A stretch of 8,303 bases of DNA from assembly GCA_021158375.1 (NCBI GenBank), contig JAGGUS010000127.1, forward strand, positions 1 to 8,303, written 5' to 3'. This document shows, piece after piece, positions 1 to 5,208 of the stretch. A program made the translations under genes and the position numbers. The notes under the pieces were generated by a model, which saw only the letters and a list, made by a program, of their open reading frames with translations, was not told where the DNA came from and did no database searches. Within the stretch, counting starts at the first letter, position 1, and each line of letters starts with the position of its first letter. The DNA is from Thermoprotei archaeon. Its GTDB lineage: Archaea; Thermoproteota; Thermoprotei; QMSL01; B3-G16.

Positions 1-595
1 CTGCATGGACTAGTTCAGCATCATTATAGAGCTTATATATGTAGTTTAGTATCTCATTTAATGCGCTCTCCGGTTCCTCTGGCGGTAAGTCTTTAATTAA
101 TGGCGCTGGCTTTCCTCTCTCGTCTGGAGAATTTATGAACTCCATGACTAAGACATTTCTATATGCTCGTATCGGTCTTGGTACTGGCACGCCTACCTCA
201 TACGCTAATTTAAGATTACGATATTCTTTACTACACCAGGTATATATAAGATGCCTTGGATCCCTTCTTATTCTCTTAAACCTTGGATCTCCTTCTATAT
301 ACTTCATCCTTCCTCTTCTAAACTCTGCTGTTGCTATTAAAAATATTTTTACAGCGAGATCCTCCCCTTTAGGGCTCTCAGCCCAATATATGCGGGCCTC
401 TTTTCCTGTACTCACTACTCCGTGCATTACGCCGATTATTCCCTCATTAGCTAATTCATATACTGCAAATAAGGTTGGCAAGTCGAATACTTCTTCAACC
501 ACTTCAAATAAGTCCTCATCAAGTATACGCTTAAGTCTATCCTTCTCTATCCTTTTTCTTTCGAGTTGAAATACTTTCTTCTCTATGTCGCTCAA
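1..595 (-). CDS. rio1: RIO1-type serine/threonine protein kinase, partial (3' end outside window)
   Basis: Atypical protein kinase of the RIO1 family, known in archaea and eukaryotes for a role in late maturation of the small ribosomal subunit. The minus strand reads open for 198 codons from a TTG at 595 to the window edge. Visible motifs are the RIO1 ATP-binding loop STGKEA (residues 62-67), the catalytic lysine in AVKIF (K83), the family-typical GRMKYIEGDPRFKR stretch (about 95-108) and the hinge MEFI (151-154). The window ends at LVHA, just where the catalytic loop (HxDLSEYN in the family) should begin, so the catalytic Asp and the metal-binding loop cannot be seen. TTG 595 is the only ATG/GTG/TTG between the upstream in-frame stop (650-652) and the conserved region, and it follows AGGG at about 6 nt. 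The gene is divergent from the KH-domain gene, another small-subunit maturation factor. Confidence 0.93.
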   Translation of the reverse strand, partial: MSDIEKKVFQLERKRIEKDRLKRILDEDLFEVVEEVFDLPTLFAVYELANEGIIGVMHGVVSTGKEARIYWAESPKGEDLAVKIFLIATAEFRRGRMKYIEGDPRFKRIRRDPRHLIYTWCSKEYRNLKLAYEVGVPVPRPIRAYRNVLVMEFINSPDERGKPAPLIKDLPPEEPESALNEILNYIYKLYNDAELVHA

Positions 596-620
596 TTTAA
601 ACCCTGTATTCTCCCTACGA

Positions 621-634
621 CTAAAATATAAAAG
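621..634. promoter_or_regulatory. Shared AT-rich TATA element between divergent rio1 and KH-domain genes
   Basis: The box CTAAAATATAAAAG is TATA-like on both strands (TTTATATT on the minus strand, AATATAAAAG on the plus strand). It lies about 30 nt from the rio1 TTG (595) and about 25-35 nt from the KH-gene starts (657/666), the spacing expected of archaeal TATA boxes that drive leaderless or short-leader transcripts. Bidirectional use is inferred. Confidence 0.5.
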
Positions 635-665
635 CTTATGGTTCTTATATCATTAGGTGAAGTCT

Positions 666-1253
666 ATGGGTTTCATTGGCGGAACGGTAACGCTCGCCAT
701 AGACAAAGATCGAATAGGTGTGCTAATTGGGGAACATGGCAAGGTGAAAAGGCACATAGAGGAACTACTAGATGTCAAGATAGAAATAGATAGCAAGACC
801 GGAGAGGTAAGGATAAGTCCAAAGGACAACAAATTAGAGCCCTTAAAATTAATGAAAGCTAGAGATATAATACGCGCTATATCTTATGGTTTTAATCCTG
901 ATGTAGCCCTTATGTTAGCTGATGATAATATGTTTCTTGAAGTAATAGATATAAAGCAGTATTGTAGTGGTAGACGCGAGGATATAGTTAGGATAGCTGG
1001 TAGGATTATTGGAGAGAGGGGGAAGGCACGTAAAATGATAGAGGAGTTGACAGGAGCGCATATATCTGTATATAGACAATACGTAGCGATAATAGGAGAC
1101 TACGATCAAGTTCGAGTAGCTAAAACCGCCATTGAAATGCTCATCAGGGGCCGACAACATGCAACGGTATATAAGTACTTAATCAGAGCGAGACGTGAAA
1201 TGAAGCTACGGCATTTAGGACTTTGGTATGGAGGTCCTAGTAGTGAGTTATAA
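666..1253 (+). CDS. Two-KH-domain RNA-binding protein, archaeal Dim2/Pno1 (Krr1-like) type
   Basis: RNA-binding protein expected to act in 16S rRNA 3'-end and small-subunit maturation, like eukaryotic Pno1/Dim2. With the ATG at 666 it has 195 residues. KH1 carries the GxxG loop GEHG (22-25) and KH2 carries GERG (116-119). Between them is the family-typical stretch around RAISYGFNPDVALML (70-84). The C-terminus is basic (RGRQHATVYKYLIRARREMK). Start choice: AGGTGA at 655-660 sits 5 nt before ATG 666, which favours that codon. An in-frame GTG at 657 would add three residues and could be used from a leaderless transcript starting near 655. It is divergent from rio1, a functional partner in eukaryotes, and overlaps the next gene. 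Function is from family knowledge; no substrate is visible. Confidence 0.9.
   Translation: MGFIGGTVTLAIDKDRIGVLIGEHGKVKRHIEELLDVKIEIDSKTGEVRISPKDNKLEPLKLMKARDIIRAISYGFNPDVALMLADDNMFLEVIDIKQYCSGRREDIVRIAGRIIGERGKARKMIEELTGAHISVYRQYVAIIGDYDQVRVAKTAIEMLIRGRQHATVYKYLIRARREMKLRHLGLWYGGPSSEL
1230..1235 (+). promoter_or_regulatory. Ribosome binding site inside the KH gene that sets the membrane protein's start
   Basis: GGAGGT ends 7 nt before GTG 1243. An upstream in-frame ATG at 1228 overlaps this motif, so it would have no ribosome binding site of its own. This favours GTG 1243. Confidence 0.6.
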
Positions 1254-1830
1254 AAGGAAAAGGCGCATTAGAGTAATTTATAGGCATGAACCCTATTTAG
1301 AATTTCTCGGTATATGTTACTTATTGTCCTCATTGCTTTTATTAAGTCTGATTAAGACAAACATAGATCTAGCCCTCTGCGTATCCTTAATGCCAATAGG
1401 CGCTGGCTGGTTCATCCTTGGATTAAAAATAAGATCAAGAAAATACTTAACAGAAGGCATCATGTGTATACTTGCTAGCTCATTAGGAATGCCTTTCTTC
1501 GTATTATACGAGCATGCCCTCGAGGAACCCGTATTGAACCTAAGTATATACTACTTAATGCTAACAACAATAACGTACGTCCTCATGCTCTCTGCCTACA
1601 TAGCAATGACGATATGTCTTTATTTAGAAATGTATGCTAAGCCTCGCCTAAAATTGAGTTCTGGAATATATCTCCTAGAGTTCGCTCTTATATTCGGTAT
1701 ATTGCCTTACATTCGACTATTACACGGATATACGCATAACATATCGATAATGGAGAAAGCCCTATTGATAGTATTAGCTATAACGCATGTAGTAACTGCC
1801 CTGATATTACTTAGCAAAAAGTATAAGTGA
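1243..1830 (+). CDS. Hypothetical multi-pass membrane protein
   Basis: I do not recognise a family. From GTG 1243 the product is 195 residues. A short basic cytoplasmic N-terminus (MSYKRKRRIRV) is followed by about six hydrophobic segments, centred on LGICYLLSSLLLLSLI, LCVSLMPIGAGWFILGL, IMCILASSLGMPFFVLY, a long YYLMLTTITYVLMLSAYI region, YLLEFALIFGILPYI and LLIVLAITHVVTALILL, and a basic end (SKKYK). The N-terminal positive charge suggests the N-terminus is inside. The gene overlaps the end of the KH gene by 11 nt, so it is probably translationally coupled, but nothing in the protein links it to RNA processing. ATG 1228 is the alternative start (200 residues). Its TGA directly abuts the 3' end of the convergent tRNA-Asn gene. 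Confidence 0.8.
   Translation: MSYKRKRRIRVIYRHEPYLEFLGICYLLSSLLLLSLIKTNIDLALCVSLMPIGAGWFILGLKIRSRKYLTEGIMCILASSLGMPFFVLYEHALEEPVLNLSIYYLMLTTITYVLMLSAYIAMTICLYLEMYAKPRLKLSSGIYLLEFALIFGILPYIRLLHGYTHNISIMEKALLIVLAITHVVTALILLSKKYK
1816..1820 (-). terminator. Oligo-T tract downstream of tRNA-Asn
   Basis: On the minus strand five T residues lie about 11 nt past the tRNA-Asn 3' end. Archaeal transcription often ends at short T tracts. This one is inside the last codons of the convergent membrane-protein gene (antisense), so the two transcripts probably overlap at their ends. Confidence 0.4.
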
Positions 1831-1904
1831 CGCCGGGGGTGGGACTTGAACCCACGACCACGGGGTTAACAGCCCCGCGCTCTACCTGGCTGAGCTACCC
1901 CGGC
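1831..1904 (-). tRNA. tRNA-Asn (anticodon GTT), no intron
   Basis: The minus strand folds as a complete cloverleaf: acceptor GCCGGGG/CCCCGGC, D stem GCTC/GAGC, anticodon stem CGGGG/CCCCG around loop CTGTTAA (anticodon GTT), T stem GTGGG/CCCAC around TTCAAGT, and discriminator G, which fits tRNA-Asn. The length is 74 nt. The CCA end is not encoded; the next bases are TCA, the complement of the neighbouring gene's stop codon. The first 28 nt differ from the start of tRNA-Phe at only two positions. Confidence 0.96.
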
Positions 1905-1946
1905 TCCAGATTAGATATAGAGCCTAAACGTCCTTACATAACTGAA

Positions 1947-1967
1947 CTTTATAATAAGTCTTATAAG
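1947..1967 (-). promoter_or_regulatory. Possible TATA region of tRNA-Asn
   Basis: The 68-nt gap between tRNA-Met and tRNA-Asn holds two TATA-like stretches on the minus strand, CTTATTATAAAG (1947-1958) and the palindrome CTTATAAG (1960-1967), about 45-60 nt upstream of the mature tRNA 5' end. A 5' leader of about 20-30 nt would be implied. Read-through from tRNA-Met is the alternative. Confidence 0.35.
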
Positions 1968-1972
1968 AGTTG

Positions 1973-2084
1973 TGGTAGCGGGGGCCGGATTTGAACCGGC
2001 GACCTCGGGGTCTCACAGGGCGCGGAATTATGAGCCTCCGCGCCCTTATGAGCCCCGCGGGATACCAGGCTTCCCCACCCCGCT
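1973..2084 (-). tRNA. Initiator tRNA-Met (CAT) with a 35-nt intron
   Basis: Cloverleaf on the minus strand: acceptor AGCGGGG/CCCCGCT, D stem GGGA/TCCC, anticodon stem CGGGG/CCCCG, T stem GCCGG/CCGGC around TTCAAAT, discriminator A and an encoded CCA (1973-1975). The A1-U72 pair and the run of G-C pairs next to the anticodon loop are hallmarks of initiator tRNA, so I call it initiator rather than elongator Met or Ile2. Removing 2012-2046 restores the loop CTCATAA with anticodon CAT and a 74-nt body. Confidence 0.93.
2012..2046 (-). other. Archaeal tRNA intron in initiator tRNA-Met (position 37/38)
   Basis: A bulge-helix-bulge can be drawn. Exon stem CGGGG/CCCCG is followed by a 4-nt central helix CTCA/TGTG (one U-U mismatch), 3-nt bulges TA|A and AG|A with the cuts after their second base, and an 8-bp intron helix GGGCGCGG/CCGCGCCC closed by a 12-nt loop. 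This is the substrate shape of the archaeal tRNA splicing endonuclease. The intron loop carries a copy of the 9-nt string GGCTCATAA found at the exon anticodon loop. Confidence 0.85.
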
Positions 2085-2116
2085 ACCCTTACCAGATATT
2101 CTACAAGAATCACTTC

Positions 2117-2123
2117 TATATAA
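2117..2123 (-). promoter_or_regulatory. TATA box of initiator tRNA-Met
   Basis: TTATATA on the minus strand lies about 33 nt upstream of tRNA nucleotide 1. The purine-rich GAAAACG just upstream could serve as the BRE. It overlaps one arm of the inverted repeat at 2123-2147. Confidence 0.5.
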
Positions 2124-2147
2124 CGTTTTCTTTATCTGCGAAAACGT
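2123..2147. repeat. 8-bp inverted repeat ACGTTTTC/GAAAACGT
   Basis: Perfect arms at 2123-2130 and 2140-2147 with a 9-nt spacer, in the 167-bp gap between tRNA-Met and tRNA-Phe. The left arm touches the tRNA-Met TATA box, so it could be an operator-like site or a small RNA hairpin. Chance is not excluded at this length. Confidence 0.45.
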
Positions 2148-2193
2148 CCTCGTTCAGATATATGCCTTAATGAAACATTATACTCCGCATAAA

Positions 2194-2203
2194 GCTTATA
2201 ATG
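2194..2203 (+). promoter_or_regulatory. Possible TATA box of tRNA-Phe
   Basis: GCTTATAATG followed by CTTTTAG lies about 50 nt before tRNA-Phe nucleotide 1, implying a leader of roughly 25 nt. TTACTATATG at 2231-2240 is closer, but would place the transcription start inside the tRNA. Confidence 0.35.
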
Positions 2204-2251
2204 CTTTTAGAAGTTAGTTTAGGTAGAGTCTTACTATATGCGCTATAGTAT

Positions 2252-2351
2252 GCCGGGGTAGCTCAGCCTGGGAGAGCGCCCGGCTGAAGATCTAGGGAGA
2301 CTGCAAGCAGATACCGGGCGGTCCCGGGTTCAAATCCCGGCCCCGGCACCA
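2252..2351 (+). tRNA. tRNA-Phe (GAA) with a short intron and encoded CCA
   Basis: Acceptor GCCGGGG (2252-2258)/CCCCGGC (2341-2347), D stem GCTC/GAGC, anticodon stem CCCGG (2279-2283)/CCGGG (2314-2318), T stem CCGGG/CCCGG around TTCAAAT, discriminator A 2348, and CCA at 2349-2351. The loop reads CTGAAG then the intron, giving anticodon GAA with G37 as usual for tRNA-Phe. The last A of CCA is immediately followed by the stop codon of the convergent topoisomerase gene. Confidence 0.95.
2290..2312 (+). other. Short tRNA intron (about 23 nt) in tRNA-Phe
   Basis: Removing 2290-2312 restores the loop CTGAAGA between the paired stem halves. The central helix would be CTGA with GCAG (three of four pairs), with bulges AG|A and AT|A. 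No strong intron-side helix is visible; an internal TCT/AGA pairing is weak. The site is therefore a relaxed bulge-helix-bulge, and the exact cut could shift by a base or two. Confidence 0.7.
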
Positions 2352-4151
2352 TCATCTCTTTCCTATATGCGTGGCGAGTATTTTGGATATCTCCTCTATT
2401 CTTTCGATGACTTTTCGATATGCCTCACGATACGTACTTAATATATCAGCAATAACGTCCTTCTTTTTCTTAACGCCTTCTGCTACTTGCGAAAATGCTT
2501 TCTCCATCTTGGATCTTAAGTCGACATCGGCTAGCTCAGGCGTAAGCTGTATTAGAGTCTTTATGAGGTTTATTCCAAGGGGTGTGGGTATAAGCTTTCC
2601 TCCCTTCCTTATAGCGTATTTTCTCACTATATTTTTGTGTATATGTTCATGCATTGTACTATCCGTTCCTATGCCTTTAATCTTCATTATCTTAATAAGT
2701 TCGCTTTCAGAGAGATATTCCGGTTTAACTTTCTCTTTTGATATACTCACGCGGATTACCTTAAGCACGTCCCCCTTCCTTAATGGTACATCTTTCTCTT
2801 TTGGTATTTCATAGTGATATACCTCGAGGTATCCCTTTTTAGTTATCCTAACGCCGTGGAGTTCTGCAGTTAGTGAGCCTATCTTAACAACTGCTTTACT
2901 CTTCTCCAGGATTGCGGGAGGCATTAATGTCGCTAAGAAGTGTCTTACTATGAAATCATATACCATCCTCTCTTTTTCGTTCCTTAGTTCTCCTCTTCTT
3001 GCTCCTCTAATAGGATATATTGGTGGATGTGCTTTATCGTCACCTGATCCTTCTCTTGGAATTATCTTATCTTTGCTCAATAGCTTGCTAATCACAACGT
3101 TTATGTCTCTATCGTAATAATGCCTAAGTCTTTGTAAGACCTTTCTAATATCCACTCCTCTATAGCGCTGGGTCTCAGTCCTGGGATAGCTTATGAGCCC
3201 CCTTCTATACAATTCCTCAGCTATACTCATAGCTTCCCTTGAGGGTATTTTTAAAAATCTAGATACTCTGCTTGCATAATCATATGCATCTAGAGGGACT
3301 GGTGGATTTTTCTTTTCATGCCATAATTTAAAATCTATGACTTTAGCGTATTTTATCCTGAGTATTTCATCCTTAATTTTATTTGCTTCTTCGAGCTTTT
3401 TATACGTCTTAGATATAGCAAATTCGCCATAAAGTGGGTGAAGCATTTCCACTTTTAGCCTATATCGATATTTTTCTCCCCTCTCCCATTTGAGATAAGG
3501 CTCTACTATTAGACGTAACGTAGGTGTCTGGCAAGGTCCATATGATATTAATAACTTCTTCATTTTGTCTCTCCTTAGATGCCGTCTAGTAGAGAGTGTA
3601 AGCAATCTAGTGAAGATAACTCCGGTTCTCAAATCGACTTCTTGACGTGTAGCCGACTTCTCGACCCAGTTCCAGTTTATAGTACCGGGGTTCCTAAATG
3701 CGTTCACTATCTCCTCTGGATCAAGACTCGAAAAGCGTACTCTGTATACCATGATATGGGGATTTGCCCTTCGAGCTATACTCAAAACTTCCCATGCTAT
3801 ATGTTCTCCTTCAACGTCATTATCAAGTGCTAGATATAATCTATGCGCCATTGTGGCATAGCGCTTTATCGCTTCCACGTACCTCTTCATTCCTTCCCTC
3901 ACATAATATCGTACCTTTGCGTTGAAGAGCTTCTCTATGCTATCAAGGATCCACTTCTTATACTCTGCAAAGTCCAATTCTAATATATGGCCTCGTACAC
4001 CAAATATCCACGTGTTTCCCGAAGTATATATCGGGATGCCTCTGTACTTAGTTATTTTATACTTCACTAATAGTATATTAGCTAATGCCCTGGCCACTTT
4101 ATCCTTTTCAGCAACTATTAATGTTCCCTTTGGTATTACTGAGCTACGCAT
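2352..4151 (-). CDS. topA: DNA topoisomerase I (type IA), archaeal, without C-terminal zinc fingers
   Basis: Type IA topoisomerase (599 residues) that relaxes negatively supercoiled DNA by cutting one strand and forming a 5'-phosphotyrosine. The TOPRIM domain at the N-terminus has the general-acid/base Glu in IVAEK (E15) and the metal-binding DxDxE of LALDNDVEGE (D110, D112, E114). The SYGPCQTPTL motif is at 203-212. The active site GLISYPRTET gives catalytic Y322 and R324. The protein ends at HIGKR with no Cys4 modules; the only cysteine is C207. That fits a core enzyme shorter than zinc-finger-bearing relatives. Start ATG 4151: AAGG lies 8 nt upstream, and there is no other ATG, GTG or TTG before the in-frame stop at 4200-4202. 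The gene lies 52 nt downstream of the pilin-like gene on the same strand, so read-through is possible. It is convergent with tRNA-Phe with no gap. Confidence 0.93.
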   Translation of the reverse strand: MRSSVIPKGTLIVAEKDKVARALANILLVKYKITKYRGIPIYTSGNTWIFGVRGHILELDFAEYKKWILDSIEKLFNAKVRYYVREGMKRYVEAIKRYATMAHRLYLALDNDVEGEHIAWEVLSIARRANPHIMVYRVRFSSLDPEEIVNAFRNPGTINWNWVEKSATRQEVDLRTGVIFTRLLTLSTRRHLRRDKMKKLLISYGPCQTPTLRLIVEPYLKWERGEKYRYRLKVEMLHPLYGEFAISKTYKKLEEANKIKDEILRIKYAKVIDFKLWHEKKNPPVPLDAYDYASRVSRFLKIPSREAMSIAEELYRRGLISYPRTETQRYRGVDIRKVLQRLRHYYDRDINVVISKLLSKDKIIPREGSGDDKAHPPIYPIRGARRGELRNEKERMVYDFIVRHFLATLMPPAILEKSKAVVKIGSLTAELHGVRITKKGYLEVYHYEIPKEKDVPLRKGDVLKVIRVSISKEKVKPEYLSESELIKIMKIKGIGTDSTMHEHIHKNIVRKYAIRKGGKLIPTPLGINLIKTLIQLTPELADVDLRSKMEKAFSQVAEGVKKKKDVIADILSTYREAYRKVIERIEEISKILATHIGKR

Positions 4152-4203
4152 TCTGTATTCCTTAAACCTTATAGCACTATCCCTAATGAACTTATCTTTT
4201 CAT

Positions 4204-4608
4204 CTAAGTGCCTAACGCCCTAGCCTTTATGGAAATAGATCCGCCTGAGTATATAATTACTATGTCGTAAACATCACCTGGCTGTATATCTACTGAAGTT
4301 ATTTGTAGCTCTATGACCTTGCTCTCTCTTGGATTTATGGTAACACTTATATCATATTCCCCGATGTTATTTATTATCACTTTTTTAATTTCGACGCTTT
4401 TACCGCCTAGGTTCTTAAGAGTTACGTATAAGTGCCAGGCCTTATTATAGTATGCTAATACTGCCTCTCCCTCATTTATGACAACTGGTGTATTTGTTGC
4501 TGTCGTAGTCATAGATATTATATAATATGCAACTATTATTGCGGTTACCAATGCGGCGCTAAAGAGTATGAGGTAGTTTAGACCTATGAATCCTCTATTA
4601 TCTAACAT
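4204..4608 (-). CDS. Type IV pilin/archaellin-like secreted subunit
   Basis: 134 residues. The N-terminus, MLDNRG then FIGLNYLILFSAALVTAI, fits a class III (prepilin) signal: short leader, basic residue and glycine at the cleavage point (after G6), then an uninterrupted hydrophobic helix of about 25 residues ending AYYIISM, followed by a Thr-rich hinge (TTTATNT). Crenarchaeal archaellins and pilins have this layout, and PibD/FlaK-type peptidases cut there. The rest is beta-rich, with TLKNLGGKSVEIKKVIINN and a late GDVYDIVIIYSGG segment, like the Ig-like heads of archaeal pilins. Start ATG 4608 has GGGAG about 5 nt upstream and a good TATA box about 35 nt upstream. It could be the main subunit or an accessory subunit of the filament cluster at 4831-8303, or an independent pilin; which is not shown. 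The family call is by pattern only. Confidence 0.72.
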   Translation of the reverse strand: MLDNRGFIGLNYLILFSAALVTAIIVAYYIISMTTTATNTPVVINEGEAVLAYYNKAWHLYVTLKNLGGKSVEIKKVIINNIGEYDISVTINPRESKVIELQITSVDIQPGDVYDIVIIYSGGSISIKARALGT

Positions 4609-4641
4609 TACTCTCCCAACTCCATATTATTCATGACTACA

Positions 4642-4651
4642 TTTTTAAGCT
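4642..4651 (-). promoter_or_regulatory. TATA box of the pilin-like gene
   Basis: AGCTTAAAAA on the minus strand matches the crenarchaeal TATA consensus well. It is about 34-43 nt upstream of ATG 4608, placing the transcript start near 4620 with a short leader that contains GGGAG. It is the clearest promoter of the window. Confidence 0.6.
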
Positions 4652-4830
4652 TTAATCACTACATATATTGACGAGAATTACCTTGATAGGAGTCCGAGTA
4701 ATACTACAAACAATTACAATCTATAATCTGTCTAAAATTTGATTAGTCATGATGTCATGCTAGCCTATTGTTCTGAAATATTAATGGTGTGGAGTACTTC
4801 TTTATCTACCAATTTTGTGTACATATTTAA
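4652..4830. other. Intergenic stretch with no gene seen
   Basis: AT-rich sequence between the pilin-like promoter and the end of the pilin-like membrane protein gene. Frames on both strands are short. I see no tRNA, no C/D-box guide motifs (no RTGATGA with a downstream CTGA) and no long inverted repeat. Confidence 0.6.
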
Positions 4831-5208
4831 TTACGTATTTACCAATATTGTTATGTTGTCTATCTGACTGATTATGGTTATTACTCCGCACCTTAGTTTG
4901 TTAGATCCTACTATCACTAAATTATAATGAAACTCCTTTACCATTAATTGTTTGTCATCGTACAAGAGAATTACTGATCTCTTTGTAAACTCTAATGCAA
5001 ATTTTTCAGGCATCTTTACTACATATTCACGTCTAAAAAAGCTATGTTTTCTAGCATTTTCTATCATCTTCACTACATTATAGAAGTTACAATAGGCAAT
5101 CCATACATTATTGCTCTCCATGTCTCTAATAATGCTCATTCCTGCTGATACCATCATTATGGCGGTGATAATAGCTACTATTACTACAATTTTAGTTATG
5201 CTCATCAT
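4831..5208 (-). CDS. Small single-pass, pilin-like membrane protein
   Basis: 125 residues, family not recognised. The N-terminus is almost at once hydrophobic (about residues 7-27, IVVIVAIITAIMMVSAGMSII), then a helical stretch and a beta-rich outer part, the general layout of archaeal pilin-like and FlaF/FlaG-like proteins. There is no clear prepilin cleavage glycine, so it may stay anchored uncut. Two cysteines (C40, C107) lie in the presumed outside part and could form a disulfide. The segment YVVKMPEKFALEF (62-74) resembles YSVTITLPPDITCL in the 109-residue protein of the opposite arm. The gene overlaps the ParA-like gene by ATGA (start 5206-5208, upstream stop 5205-5207) and has GGAGG about 8 nt before the start, so coupled translation is likely. 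A second ATG at 5205 is possible. Confidence 0.75.
   Translation of the reverse strand: MMSITKIVVIVAIITAIMMVSAGMSIIRDMESNNVWIAYCNFYNVVKMIENARKHSFFRREYVVKMPEKFALEFTKRSVILLYDDKQLMVKEFHYNLVIVGSNKLRCGVITIISQIDNITILVNT

Noticed and set aside
135..569. Plus-strand open frame of 144 codons
   Set aside because: It is antisense to the rio1 gene, whose minus-strand translation has clear RIO1 motifs across the whole stretch.
915..1160. Minus-strand frame inside the KH gene
   Set aside because: The plus-strand frame shows two KH domains here; the antisense translation shows no family pattern.
1972..2217. Plus-strand frame of 81 codons starting MVAGAGFEPATSGS
   Set aside because: It reads across the initiator tRNA-Met gene on the opposite strand. 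Such GFEPATSGS-like products are a common misannotation of tRNA T-arm complements.
1877..2279. Long inverted repeat between 1877-1904 and 2252-2279 as a possible mobile-element end
   Set aside because: It is only the shared 5' half of tRNA-Asn (minus) and tRNA-Phe (plus), 26 of 28 bases alike, in opposite orientation. No integrase gene or tRNA-fragment att site is visible.
2371..2814. Plus-strand frames within 2371-4215
   Set aside because: All are antisense to the topoisomerase gene, whose catalytic motifs cover the region.
4652..4830. Possible C/D-box guide RNA or small gene near TCATGATGTCATG
   Set aside because: There is no proper C box with a paired D box and no open frame of useful length.
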